From: Formicarius rufipectus
Lineage: Eukaryota > Chordata > Aves > Passeriformes > Formicariidae
Assembly: GCA_013399695.1 (NCBI GenBank)
Contig: VXAU01004440.1
Coordinates: 569,079 to 633,078, forward strand
DNA: 64,000 nucleotides
Direction of reading: 5' to 3'
Part shown: in pieces, positions 25,601 through 38,900 of the stretch
How positions within the stretch are numbered: position 1 is the first letter of the stretch
How the letters are laid out: every line of letters starts with the position of its first letter
Made by a program: the position numbers and the translations under genes
The notes under the pieces: generated by a model
What the model was told of the DNA's origin: nothing
The model's input: only the letters and a program-made list of their open reading frames with translations
Database searches by the model: none

Positions 25601-28600
25601 ACACTAGTAAACACAGCAGAGGAACCTCTCAAAGATGTTCTTACTGTCATGCAGCACCTAATTTTTAAGAAGTGTTAGGGATGGTGCAAGCGTCTGAGAT
25701 GCTGGGTGTGTATATGACAGTGGTACAAGGAAGCAGAGGGAGAGCTCAGCAGCGCAGAGATGCAGGATTTCAGACTCTCCCTCATCTTTGACTCCAGTCT
25801 CACAAATTTGCCACCACATCAGTGTGTGGGGAGGTGGGGTGTTTGGGTTTGGGCTTTTTTTTTTCCTCCTTTAGCTTTAGGGCAGCTCTAAAAAAGAAAC
25901 TGATGGCAATGGCAGCCTTCTTGATGAAATCTTCATTAGGGAACCGGTTGAGGCCATCCATCATTTCGCAGAAATAACTGAAATGGTGTCTGGCAGCAAC
26001 AGCTCTGACTCTCTGGAGCTGGACTGAAACTGCAACCTCAGGGAAAAATGTACTTTCATCCTTTTTACCCAACAGCTCCCCCAGCCCCCTGGTTTCCACA
26101 TAGCTCTATCAAGCAGCCAATTCACACACTGAGGGGAGTGGATATTTTATGTGTAGTTGCACGTCAAGTCTCCCAGGGCTCTTAAGTGTTTAACTCATTT
26201 TTTTTCTTTGGGAAGAAAGAAAAGAAAAGCTCCAGATGTTTTGAGTTTACTTTTCTGGAATGGGTGCTTTGCAGAGAGCTCCTGTGCCTCCTTGGGAAAC
26301 ACGTAACCTCCCAAGCAGTCCTCCTGCTCAGGCAGTGGTCAGCTCTTGGTAACTGGGGTACAGAGGGGAGTTTAACAAAAGGACCATTTCCCATTTTTCT
26401 TCCATTAATGTCTATCTTTTGCAAACAGAATTGTCTGGGGGCATTTTCAAGGCTGTTTATTTGGGCAGTATATGAGACCTTTGAACTCAGCACATCTCCA
26501 CTTTCACTGCCAACTGTTCTAGGGATCCCTGGGGCAACTCTGTGCACTGTAGCCATGTCCACAGTGTGCAGATGTGTGGTTGAAGTCAGTGCATGCTTTG
26601 CTGTGTTGCAATGCAACGTACATCCCAAGCACTGAGCTGAGCCATGAATGTGTAACCCAGATGATTTGTGAGAAAAAAGTAAATCCAGCACTTGTGTTGG
26701 GATTTACATGTGGACATGTTGACTGTTTGTAAAGAACGTATAGAATATGAGGTTTCTAAACTGAGTTATAAAAAATGTGCAGTAGTTATAGGCACAAATT
26801 TCTCTCCAAAAATTTCTGGATAAAAATTGTGGAGTTCACACAGGAGAATAACTTTAGAAGGCATGGGTAGTAGCGTTGAAATAATTTATATTGGGCACTA
26901 TGTCTCTTTTTTGTACTAAAGGCGTGATTCATATTGTTAATCTTTTCATCAACAACTCAAAAAATTGTTGTTTTCAAGACTAAATACTTGCTCCAGCACC
27001 AAAAATTTTCTGTAGGTAAAACCACTTCTTCTTTGGAAGCATATTCATGTGGAGTAGACNATTGTTACATATTGTCTATAATTTCTTTCAGTTCCAGGTA
27101 GCAGATTTTCCACAGCTTATCATATTTTGTCAAAATTGTGGGAAAAAAAATTGAGGTGTTTTTCTCAAAATTAGTAACTAATAAAAATGACAGAACAAAA
27201 TTGGATGCCATTGGAGTTTGTTATGGAACCCTCACGAAGAGAAGATGCACTCTGGCTTTGCCTGAATCCCTATGAAATTAAGGCTCTTTCATTGGACATA
27301 GCAATTACTTTAATTATAGCACTGGGGATTTGGACTGAATGTGGTCTGCAGAGCTGTGTCTCACACCCAGCAGTGTGCTACCTTCAGCTTCAGCAAAGAC
27401 ACAGCCAGAGGGACACTGCAACTCTAGTGACCTTCCTAGTGATCGATGCTTGTCATCTGGAAGAAAGGAACTGGGTGGAGAAAGGAGGGAAAGCAAGGAA
27501 TTTGGAAATGTTAGCTCAGTGCCTAGTTTAGAAGTAAGGAAGAGGATTGTGCCTGGTGCTGAGCCATCCCTGCACTTCTCCTTGCTCAGGGGTTATACAG
27601 TTATCCTTTGCTTCTCTTCCAGCTTGCCTTGCTTCTTGCTGGCAAGGTGGCACGGGGAGCTGCACGTACAGGAATGAAGGAGTGCCCTTGCCAAATAGTA
27701 ATGGTGCCATTGGCATTGCATTCAACTGCCCACAGTTTCACCATGGTAGGATTTCCATTCCTCTTGATTTTGACACAGGAAGATGGAAAATGAGCTCTGA
27801 CTGGTGTTGACATTGAATGGTCACTGTCTGTCACTCATCCCTACTTTGCTTGGGCAGGAGAACAGAAAGTGGGGGTGTCAGTACTAGTAAACCAGGAGGC
27901 CAAAAAGTCCAAACTGGACACCATGTAGTCATAAGAAATGATTGATTGGTATTCAAAATTAAGTTTTAAATTAAATTGACTTTTTTGTCATGAATTATAG
28001 AAAGGTGTAAAAGCTTTGCTTTTTCTCTGAGTTTAAGCCTAAAATAATGATGTCTCTGCTTTTGTTTGTAATTATTGCCTTTTCCTGGAAATAACATATG
28101 TACGTTCACTGTGAGTGCACAGATTTCCGATGTACAAGTGACAGTGGCTTTACTTGTCTCTGAAGGCAAGTTTATTGGGGATGTAAACTTCAGCCATCCT
28201 TGAGAAATACAGAGCAGATGTGAGAGCTGCACAGCCCAGTTGTCACCCAGTGAGTTGCTGTATTGCCCCACCATGCCAAGTCCCTCCTTGCAGTTGCAGG
28301 GAGAGGAAGAAAGAGTGCTTGTCTCTACACTCAAATTCAGAGTGGGTAACCCCAGGGTGGGATGGACTGTGCTTGAAATCTCTAGCACGTAATGTGCTGA
28401 TATTCCTCTGTTATAAGGAATGCAGAAAAGGGGATAGTTGGAGGGTAAATTGCTGTTGTTACTGCATTTGGCTTCCTGAAGCAGCAACAGGTGTGTTAGT
28501 GAGGACTCTGACGTTTTCTTTTTCATCTGGCTGGTCAGTAGTACTGAGCTATGGATGTGCCCAGAACCTGATGACATGGGTGTCAGGCTGCCAGGTTGTT

Positions 28601-29526
28601 GTGACACCATGATTATGAGCATGTACCAATGTGGCAAGTGGCATCAATTCTGCTGTTTCTGCCACTCAATGTCAGGAACAAAATTGCATGAAAACTGTAG
28701 TATGATTTGAAATTGTCAGAAACATTTAAATTACAAAATCACTGTGATCCCAGGCTATAAAATTAAATGTTACTACTCAGTGAAGTAATTGAGTTGAAAT
28801 TGCTTGCAAGAAAGCACTCCAGTAACTGTCATTTGGATAAAGTGTTGCCTGTGTTCATGTTGCATGTGCACTTCCTGAGTGGGGAAGCCAGCACAGTGCT
28901 TCTGGGACGTCCATCAGCAGTGATGCATCAGTCAGGCCACAGTGCTGAGCCCAGCCTCACCTAAGACATGCCACTGTCACTGGAAGGGGAGGGCTGTAGG
29001 GATGAACAATTTCGTATGCTGATGCCCTGCGTGTAAATGAAGTTCAGCATTTTGCAGCACTGATGCAGATCACTGCAGGTGAAAACACAGAGGTAACTCA
29101 GGCAACCTGAGTGCTCCTGTAGCCCAGCCACCCATGGTGTCAGAGAGTGGAGTCAAGAAAAGATCCTGCGCCATAGGCTGCAACGCTATTGTTACCACAT
29201 CATTCCCTGGACACCAGAACTAACAAAGCTTGGTTTCCTGCAGATTTCAGTTGCAAAGTTGATTGATGGGGTTGGTTCAGAAGTTCACAAGATTGGAGTG
29301 AAACTTTTCTTCGCAATGAAGGCATTTGTAAGGCCTCTCTCCTATGTGGGTAATCTTCTGTCCAACAAAATGTGACCGCATACTATTTTTCTTGCAGCTG
29401 GGGGAACTTGCTTGGTCTCTCGTCTTAGTTGTAGGCAAAAGATGTAGAACTATAGCTTATGTTTGAAAACCTTATATTTCTATTGAGGTAGGCAGTAAGG
29501 TGTCTTTATGTTAAGAAATGATGAAC
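16646..29526. other. Intronic sequence, no gene seen
   Basis: Contains two of the longest open frames in the window, both on the - strand (17995-18474, 159 codons; 27966-28637, 223 codons), neither with a recognisable domain. At 26182-26691 both strands are open over the same bases, a sign of locally low stop density rather than coding. Undetermined bases at 21736 (in a T run) and 27060. No recognisable CR1 copy. Confidence 0.7.
18751..18833 (+). repeat. GA-rich polypurine tract
   Basis: TGGGGAGAGGGAGGAAGAGG and further GA-rich sequence with few pyrimidines. Such tracts can adopt triplex structures and can act as exonic or intronic splicing enhancers; here it is simply a low-complexity tract. 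The open frames of both strands across it are artefacts. Confidence 0.85.
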
Positions 29527-29645
29527 ACAGACAATGCTCTCAGACATGTGATGTGCTTTTTGGAGTTGTCCTGCATAGGGGCAGGAGCTGGACTTGATGC
29601 TCCTTGTGGGTCTCTTCCAACTTAGGATATTCTATAATCCTATGT
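29527..29645 (+). mobile_element. CR1 LINE 3' tail
   Basis: A short 5'-truncated insertion. GGGGCAGGAGCTGGACTTGATGCTCCTTGTGGGTC-type sequence at about 29578-29612 is followed by TCTTCCAACTTAGGATATTC and TATAATCCTATG, the decayed ATTCTATG microsatellite end of CR1. The variant with CTTGTGGGTC differs from the CR1 copies at 41477 and 48240, suggesting another subfamily. Confidence 0.85.
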
Positions 29646-31705
29646 TTGTCTCATTTCCCTAGGAACTGGAGTAAAGCTGCCACTGTTTACTGCTCAGAGA
29701 CAGAAATGTAGTCTACTTTTGTTTTCTAGTTGTCTTCCAAACATGGCAGTGTGAAAGAAGACAACTGAAAGTGAATGAGCACGTGTGTGTGCGTGCACAA
29801 GGAAGAGGGGTGCACATGTTGAAGAGGGAGACCATTCCCATGGGACTATTCCCTCATTCTGTGTGACATTCAGGTAGAAGAAAATGCTTACTCTGAGCTA
29901 CAGTGGGCTTCCACTGAAAAAGAAAATAGGAAATTAGTAGTTGTGGTTCTTAAGACATTAGCCAAACAGGAGCAGTTCCTCCATTCAGTTGATAAATGAA
30001 ACAATAATTAGGTGAAAAAAGAACCATGTAGAGCATAGTTAATTGTGCAGTTAATTGTGCTCCAGTGTAGTTCGTAAACAGAGGAAACCTTGAACGGACA
30101 CAAGACTGAAACAAGTGAAAGAAGCACTGCAGTCACCTTGTGGAAGACACCACACTTGCACTTCCATTGCATTAGCTAAGCAGTAGGGTTTTGAAAGTGG
30201 TATTTTTCTTTGTTTCATATCTACCCAAATGCTTATCTGTCTTTATCTCTGTGTATTGATTTCTCCATGTTCCAAACCCTAAATAACAGTGAATCTGCCC
30301 TTCTAAATAATGTTGATTCATTATATTTGGAACTGTCTAAAATCAGGTTTGCAAATGAGGCCTGCTAATTCAAACAGTTTTCTCTCACCAGTGACAGCGA
30401 TGAGTCTGAAATATTCTTGTTAGCCAAAGGAGAGTAAAGTGAGCAAACTCTACCTCAAAACTGTTTGTGAAAATTTTCTGTGGTATCTTTTATTCCTCTT
30501 AACTAGATGGTTCTGCACTCTTGGTTAAGGAACAGTCACTGATGGAGAAGAAAACCTTTTTTCTTTTTTTGTAAAGTGCTTTGAAAGGTTACAAGTTAGA
30601 CTGAAATGGTTTATCCTGCTCCAGTGATGTAAAGCAGCTGCTAACTCACTGTAACCATTCGGCTGGACTGGATTTACAATGCTTTGCATTGCTGTGATGA
30701 TGCAAGGCAGCTGGAAAGACCAGTGAATCTGCTCCTTTAAAAGAAATAAAATTCTTTGATAATTAAAAGTAGAATACTACTTTTATCTCTTTGATGTTTG
30801 TTCTTTCTTCAACTCCCTGTTTATAAATACCAGATTGTGCTTGTGATTGCCATAGTCTGAAATTTATGGGAATGCTTGTGGAAAAGGGTTCTTCTCAACC
30901 GAGGAAGGGCAGCAGAATTGCCTGGGAGACACATGAGGAATAGCAACGTTTAAGTGACAAACCCGTTTCAATTAGTATGAAAAATTATTTAACTCTTGCC
31001 ACAGACCAAGTACACCCCTATTAAACAAGTATTCTGTTCATACTGTCTTGTGGCCAGCAGATGATTGATATCATTTGCTATCATTACAATACTTTTTTTC
31101 CCCATCAAATCTGTGCCGCTCTATCAGCAACCAGCATTGTGATTAGGGCTTAATGCTGCTGAATTTCTTTGGAGCTCATTGCATCTCCTGCACTGGTACA
31201 GAATATTGAGGTTGCATTCCTCTTGAGCCTTCTTGTAGAATCTGTCCCCGCAGGACAGCAGGACCCATCTGGGTTGAACCATGGTTTTCTAAGTCAGCAT
31301 ACATATCTCTACGGAGAGCTGTGATGGTGAGAAAGTTCATTTCCTTTTTGATTTCATTGTTTCCCTTTTAACTGTTCAGTCTTAGTGAGATAAATGTGCT
31401 ACATTCTGGGAGATTCAGCAGTTGAGGAAGAGGTAAATGAATTTCTCTCCTTTTACTTATGCAGCCTATTTAGTTACTGTAAAAAAGGAGCAAACGAGCT
31501 AAGGCAGGACAACATATTAAATCATATGGCTATGGATGAGTGAAAATATAAACTTTTTTTTTTTTAAATAAAAAGCAATGATCCTGTTTGTTAGTGAGGC
31601 ATGGTGATAGTATAACATGCAGTGAGAACAAATCAGGAAAGACAGGCCAAAGTGAGCAGCTGTTTAATAGAAAAGCCTAAAAAAAATGCCAAAAGGGGAA
31701 GCAGT
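29646..31705. other. Intronic sequence, no gene seen
   Basis: Unique-looking AT-rich sequence. There is a small tandem duplication of GTTAATTGTGC at about 30037-30060. Nothing else recognised. Confidence 0.75.
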
Positions 31706-31942
31706 CGTGTTGTGCAGCTGCACACAGGGGTTTGTGTCGTGTTGTTTTGTGTTCCTGCTGCCGTGGTTTTGCCCTTGGTTTGCCTGGAAGGGGAACTGGA
31801 ATGCGCTGTGATGGGCTGCCCTCCGTGCCGGCAGCATGGCGCAGGAGTGCCTAGCATAGAGTGATTGATCCCTCCTTTTAGGAGGCGTAATACCTTCTGA
31901 GGCAATGAGCGGATCAAAGACTTTAATGATTGACAGCGATTT
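31706..31942. promoter_or_regulatory. CpG-enriched patch with palindromic E-box TGTGCAGCTGCACA
   Basis: Ten CpGs in about 240 bp and a perfect 14-bp palindrome at 31711-31724 centred on GCAGCTGC, a sequence preferred by several bHLH factors (for example ASCL1-type). CpG excess suggests reduced germline methylation. Regulatory function is inferred only. Confidence 0.3.
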
Positions 31943-32470
31943 ATGCTGCTTTTGTTTTTAATTCCTTGACTCCTGACACTTTAAGATGGGCCTTTATAAA
32001 AGAAGGATGCCGTATCCTAGGGTTACACCTCCTTCCATAACAGGGAAAGCCAAAGGAGCTGTGGAGACTGATACCCAGATTTCAGATGTATTAGTTTCTA
32101 TTTAAATCTGAGGTTCAGAGGTTTGTTGGCATGCTGTTTCTGTTATTAAATCATTATGCACCTACCTGAGGAAAAAAGCCAACAGTCTTACCAGGAGTGC
32201 CTCTATAAACATTTCTTACTCTCCATAGTGTAAGACTGGTATATTAAAAATTCTTCAAATAGCTGACCTCAACAGGTGTTTTATTTGAGCAAACAAAACA
32301 ATAAATAGTAATATAATCCCTGTGGAGCTGCCATTAGGCTTTGTGGGAAATGCATAATTTCCTTTACTAAATGTAGGAAGCTGCACAAATTTAATTTCTT
32401 CATTTTAGTCATTAATACCAAACCATCCTGGAACTCTTTACTCCTCAAGGCTGAGGTCCAAAGCCTGTTG

Positions 32471-32697
32471 CACGCAGCTGCGTGGAGGGGTTTTCTGTGG
32501 TTTGTGTTACGTTTTTCTCTCCTTTGTCAGTGCAGATGCCCTTGGGGGTATCTACCAGCCAGGGCACAGCATGGATGAGAGCATCCCAGCAGCTCTTCTG
32601 CCCTGGGAGAGGGTGTTCCGCCGTTGTGCTCCCAGGGAAACAGAGAGCAATCTCTTCTCCGAGTGGTGCCGGATATGCCGCAGTGCTCCACTCGCCG
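32471..32697. promoter_or_regulatory. CpG-enriched patch with palindromic E-box CACGCAGCTGCGTG
   Basis: A perfect 14-bp palindrome at 32471-32484, again centred on GCAGCTGC and carrying two CpGs, followed by eight more CpGs, seven of them within 32619-32697 (CCGCCG, CCGG, CGCCGCC contexts). Open frames here are GC-driven and not convincing coding. It could be a small enhancer or an unannotated promoter. Confidence 0.3.
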
Positions 32698-35600
32698 CCA
32701 GCTCTGCTGTCAGTCCCTGCAGTACAGTATAAAGCAATTATTGTACTTTTGGCTTCTTGCTTCTGGAAGGCCTCATAATTTAAGGGCTGGTTTGTTTGTT
32801 TGTTAGTTTTAATCTAAACCATACGTACGTTGCAGTTTTAGTGGCTGTATTGGACATGTTCTGAAAGGATGATGTCAACTTAAAAGATGGGCTTTGCTGA
32901 AAACCTTTTGTCATTTGTCCATGTGGCAGAAATTGTGTTGTTGTCCTGGGGTCTCCAAAGTGTGGGATGGTGGATTTGCTAAACCATTGTCAGCACCATG
33001 CCAGGGGAGAGAAGGGCCATGCAGGGCCCAGTGTCACAATATATGGTCTTGGAAGTTTTTAACCCAGCCTTCTGTTTCAATGGCAAACAAAGAGAAGGCC
33101 TGATGAAACATTAGATCTGAAATGTATCTTAATTTGGGCTATTTTCTATGTACTACATAAAGCAGTGATGGCTGTTATATTTTCATTTTGCCTTATATAT
33201 GAGCAAATTCCACTGTTACATTAGTAAAAGCTGCTTTTAGTAAATTAAGAAAAGGTCTTGCATTGTGATGTAAAGACTGATGTAAAGGGATGTAATGTCC
33301 AGGTTAGGTGGATGAGCCACCTCATCCAGGATGGCAAATGCTGTCTTTTTATGCTTACTATAAAGCCTGAGGTCCTACCCATTAAGAGATGATGGCTGAA
33401 CTATGGAAGCCATTAGAAAAGCCCATCACAGTAATAGTATGATAAAATATCATTCTCATAAAGTTCATGATTTAAGGTCCACATTTTAAGCATCATTTAC
33501 TGTTAGCTCCTCTATTAACTATTTATGTATCTTCAGAAAGAAAGTGCTCTTGTAGCAGCTCTCAGGGGATTTGAACTATGCTTAAATTCTAACTTGCAAA
33601 CTCTGTTCAGCTTTATAGGAATAGAAATATGTTCCTAGCTTTGAACACATTTTTATAAGAAAATTCTAACTTTATTTGGTTCTCTTTGTATTGGCAAACT
33701 GAAGGATTTTTTTAAAGCCGTGTGAACTTGGGAGTCTAGTAGTCCAAGCAGAGCTACAAGTTAGATACATTAAAAAAACAATAAAATTAAAAATTAACAT
33801 TTCTTTGTAAGAGTGGGCACAAGCATAGAAGAGTCAAAACCCAAACCTAAACCCAGATGACTGTTTTTTTTCAAAAGTAATTTAAAAGAGCATTTTGTAC
33901 ATGGTTTCCTGATGTTGGTTAAAAACCTTCCTTACTTTTAGGTATTATTTTATGAGTTTCATGATGTGCACTCTTAATTTTCCTATGGCCTTTCATCTTT
34001 GGATTTGCAAACAAGTATTGTAATTTAGCTTGGACATAACCCATCCCATTCAGCATAATTTGGTGTTAAACCTGCTTGACCAAGTTAATATTTACCCCTC
34101 TGTATTTTTATTGTCAGTTCATACTTGCGTAATTGCAAAACTGCTTCAATAAAGTTAGACCAAAACTTAGCTACTCTGTGTCAAAAATGTAGGTAGTTTT
34201 TCACTTTGAGATTTACCTTTGCACATAGTATTTAGGGCAAAAGATAGGGAAATATATTCCCTAACAGTTTAATTTTGGTTCTGTGATTCTGTTGCTGCTA
34301 GAAGTTTTCTAATAGCTAGTGTAAGTTAGATCAGCAGAATGGTTGGCTGATTAACTTTCTATATTTGAAAGAGCTGAAACGGAAATATTTGTATACGTTA
34401 AGTTCTTTTTTTTGTTTTGTTTTGGTTTTTTGTTGAGGATGTTTATGGTTTTGTTTTTGGTTGGAGGGTTCTTTTTCTGGCTTGTTGGGAAATTTTTTTT
34501 CTGCTGTCTATTTTAGAAATACAGGTTCTGGTATTGCATATCTTTTCAGTCCATATCTGCACATTAGGTGTTGCTTGCAAAACTGAGCTGTTCATTTGCC
34601 CCACTCTGAGCCTTACACTCGTCCTCTTAATGTCATCTGGCAAGGAAAGGCCAGATGCTCAAAACCGCGGGAGATTGCAGGGGATAGTATTGAGATCTGA
34701 ATGAGGATGAGGTCTGAAAGGATGGTACCATTTTCAGCTGCCACATTTTCTAGGATCAGGCTGCAACTCCTTTAGGAGTAAAAGCAAACACAACCCGAAC
34801 TCTTTGGCAAAAATTCTTGGTCTGACACTAGATAGCAAACTTAAATTTAATCTAGTAATTTAGAATGTCTTTGTCCTCTCATTTCCATCTTTAAAAGAGT
34901 AATAGGCAGTGCAATGAAAAAAAATTGTCAAAATGAGACACAGTCCTCAGGCCTGCAGTCCACACAGTCTTTACTTGTTCATATGGATTTTGGCACCAAG
35001 TTCAGGTGCTAAAGCAGAGCAATTTTGGATTAGGATAACTGAGGTCCTTTATGACAATAGTTTAAGATAGAACATCTCTTAAATGTCTCTTACATATGCT
35101 GGCGGGCAACTGTATCTGATGAGGTTCCTGCTCCCGAATCCCCTCTTTTCTGCCATTGGGTCTCGGTGCAGTGAGTGAAGATGAAAGGTCTGTCATCTTC
35201 TGCAGGGCCTGAGGGGCTTGTTCTCCTGCCCTAGTAGTCAGTTTAGCCAGATACTCCAAATACTAATACAAATATTAATATTTCATTTATGAGCCTTAAG
35301 CTTTAGTAAGTGTTTTTCTTACCACAGTGTGCAGTCTGGACTATGCCTGGAAAATATTCAGGTTTTCTTTTCTCTGGAAAGAACATCCCACATTAAGGGT
35401 CATAGCATAACTAATGAAGAAAGTAAACAATTCAAAGTGTTCTTAAAAGTCAGTTTGAAAAATAGAAAAGATCTCTTGCTTGAAGGCATTGTGTTTAGAA
35501 TCAGGGAAGTCTTTTTATTCGCAGAACCAGAGGAGGGAATGCAGAGCCAACTGTGTAGTGCACATCCAAACCTCCATGGTGTGGGCATGCAGACATTTGA

Positions 35601-38600
35601 CCACATACCTCTGCCTTTGGGAGTAGTTCAGTCATTAGTAAGTAGCTTTAAGTACAACAACGTGCCTTCAGCTCCAAATGCCTAGTAATATTCAATTGCA
35701 ATGATTTGGGGTGCGAAATAGAAGGTTTTGGAGTTGTAAAAGAATCCTGGGGAAATCTCTACAAGCCAGATGTTCTCTCCAGAGCAGTAGTTACTGTGTA
35801 AAAGTACTGGCCTATCCTCTAAAATGACTAAGGTTACCTCTTGAGGTTAACTTACCCACACTGCAGAAGGAGAGATGTTTAGTTGTACCACTTGGTTGTA
35901 AGCATGGTTGTGTTACTGTCAAAAGAATGAAACCTTAGCCTGAATAAATTGTTTGTAAGATTGTGATAGAAGGTTACCATTCTGTTTTATGTTTGCAAAA
36001 TGCAAGATGGCAAAACTCGATCACTCTGAATTATAGTACAAGGAAAGCCCTAAGTTCTTTGTATAACACAACTTTTACAAGTGTGACTTGAAGGTAGAAG
36101 GTTGAGCTCTGTTTGACTCAGGGGGTAGAATTCCACAGTGACCCCGTCCTTTCTGTGGTAAAGAAATGATCCAAAAGAAAGAGTAAGATGGATTCAGGAT
36201 AGAAAACCAAAACAGTTCAAGGATGAAAAGCTGTTCAAAATGTTTCTTTTTCTTCTGGGCACTGTTTTCCTGTTCAGATGGAAAAATCTGCTATCAAAGT
36301 TATGTGTTGAAAAGCTTTGAGTTCTCCCTTCCTTCTTTTTATTGTCTCCATTCAAGTATCAGGTCGTCCAACCTTAGACAACTAGCCAGCTGAAACTGGT
36401 ACAGCCCTTTTCTTACTGGGCCTGTTTTCAGGGAAACAGTTGGGCTTTGCCACTGCTGTGTCTCCTAAGTGTTTGACATGGAGGCAGTCACCTTCTTTAC
36501 CCACCCTGCTGATGGCCACACACCAGCAGCAACTGATCCCAAGTCTCTCTGTCTGGGAAGCAGTTGAGAAATGCCATCCTGGTAGGGAGATACACGTATA
36601 TGCTGCTGTGTCATTCAGCAGGCAACTTGCTCCCCTCACTTGGCATGAGTTGGGTGTTCTCAGACGGCCATACAGAGTCAAAACCCTGTTCAAAATCATG
36701 TATTTAGTCAAGAACTGTAGGGCTTGAGTAGTACTCTTCAGCTAAGCTTTGAAAGCTGCATTTTTTTATTGTCTGTAAAAAAACCACCTCAGTGTGTACA
36801 CTATCAAAACGTCTTTTGCTTTAACCACATGCCTTGTTTTTGTCATTCTGTAGTCTTCCTTCATAATATTGTTTTCTTTGAGTTTGTTTGATGTAGATGG
36901 GAACAGCCACACAGAACCCCACCTCCTTTTTTCCTGTAATTAAATCTGTGCTCTTTAATATGAATATTCGTTGTTGAATCTTTCAAACCCACTTGTGAAA
37001 TACATAATCTTCTTCACCAGTTCCGCATTGTACTTTCCAAAGTTCCGTTCAAAAATGTTTAGAGGAGGAAAGGGAACAATTTCCCCCTCTCAGGGAGACA
37101 ATCCATTTATTACTTTGGGGAATAGTTTGGAATAAACAGAGTTTGCATGTAGAATTTAACAAGCTAAATAATAGTCCCAAGACTGCTTCTCTTAGTTTTG
37201 TCCAGCACTAAGCTTATGATGAATCTTGTGAAATCTCTAGAGTAGTCTCTATTGCTGTAATTCTTACTCACACTTCATTTTTGGTTGGTTACTTTTTTTT
37301 TTTCCTCTTTCTGTTTTTCAAATACTAAAAGGAAGTGCAGTAGGTGGCCTAATGGAAACTTACTTACAAACAAATCCTTCAGCTTAAGAAATCAGACTAG
37401 TTCACACTGGTGTTGATAAGACTTAGGTTTCTTTACCCTGGGACTGGGGAGACATGTAGATACCAGAGGTGCAGTTGTGACCCTCCTGACTGAGGAGGAG
37501 GCAGAACATGCTGTTACCAGGTGAAAGAGGATGATTGTTTTTAAGTGCCTTTTGCAATCACTCGATATGCCAAGTGGCTGGCTGCTGGCTGAGAAGGGTT
37601 GAGCACCAGTTACCCTGATACAGTTGGAAAAGATGTAATTTTGTGGAATCTCAGAAAGTTGCTGTCTTCTGATCATCAGGACTGGCACCATATGTCTGCT
37701 GGAGAAGGTGTAGGAAACATGTATGGAGTATTCACAAGTTTGCTGAGAACTCAGGCTGTTCTGAGTTCTTTAGACAGATAAAATTCTGCCCCTCAGTGAT
37801 CAGGGCAGGAGAACATTTTTGGCACACAGAGTGACCATATCCAGCTAGTGTTAGTGAAAACAACCTTCAAAATGCTCAGTCCTGTGTTTTGGCTTCAGAA
37901 AAATGACACCCAAGGAAACAAAGTCTACTTGGCATAGGTTGGTGGGTGGCTTGGGAGAAAAACACGGATTGTTTTCTGCCACTGGAGAGGGTTTGTTTTG
38001 TGTTGATAGAGAAAATTGAATTATATTCTCACAAAGTTGAAGCGATAGCTGAGTTTTTTGTGTTGGGGGAGGGTTAGTACAGTGTGCATGTACATGCTTT
38101 TCTGTTCAGAATATTAGTGTTATTGTGGCTTTTTGTTTCTTCCTTTCAATGAAGGAGGTTGACGGAGAGGTTAGATACCAGTTCTGCCTCAGTGATTCAT
38201 TAAAGCAGAGCTGGAGGAATGGAAGTCGCCCTGTTCAAAGGTGTTGGGAGTGTTTTATTGTTCTGCACGGTGCTGTGAATGCCAACGATTTTGCAGCTGT
38301 GAAAAGGGCTCTTAATGAGTTTCAGCATTTTAATGTACTTCAAGTTCCCAATTGTACAAATTTAAGAAGCTTAGCAATTCAGTATCTCGTGAATAATAGC
38401 ATTTATTTTATACTCTAAATACACTTGGGAAAGTCTCAACAATATTGCAGGAAGTCTTGGTAATATTGTGGCTCCTTCCCGATGTAATAGCTTTAGAGGA
38501 CCTAATTGACTTGAACAGAGGAATTGGTCCTTTAAAAAACATGCACACACAATTTTTGATTAATGAGCCCCATAATAAATCATTAATCTTTTTTGGCTCA

Positions 38601-38854
38601 AAAATTGTCTGAATAGTTTTCAAAGTTGTGTATATTTTCCTAAACTGTCTTTGTGATACAGTGCTTGCATTTCAAATCTATCATCTTAAATGTAAAGAAA
38701 AAATAACCTAACATAATTTAATTTTAGAAAAACAAGTCCAAACTCTAAACTACTTCGTTACCAGGAGGCATGTGAAGAAACATCTAGATAGCAGTAATTC
38801 CTTTTAGAATAATAAAAGCACTGTAAAATGACCATGTAATAAGTGTACTTCTTG

Positions 38855-38900
38855 CTGAAGGATCCCAAAGTGCTTTTACACATTTTCTCTAGTCAATGTG
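38855..38900. repeat. Possible fragment of an ancient CR1/L3- or MIR-like repeat
   Basis: GGATCCCAAAGTGCTTTTAC near 38861-38880 resembles the GAGGATCTCAAAGCGCTTTACA block found in several very old amniote repeats. The flanks are too decayed to place a family or limits. Chance similarity is possible. Confidence 0.3.

Noticed and set aside
26182..26691. Open frames of 149 (+) and 169 (-) codons over the same bases
   Set aside because: Openness on both strands reflects local lack of TA-containing stop triplets; neither product resembles a known protein.
33309..33328. Hairpin with 8-bp arms and a 4-nt loop
   Set aside because: About one such structure is expected by chance in a window of this size, and it extends no further.
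38262..38290. Possible RE1/REST silencer (TTCTGCACGGTGCTGTGAA)
   Set aside because: The half-sites do not match the RE1 consensus in order or spacing; only the GGTGCTG part is similar.
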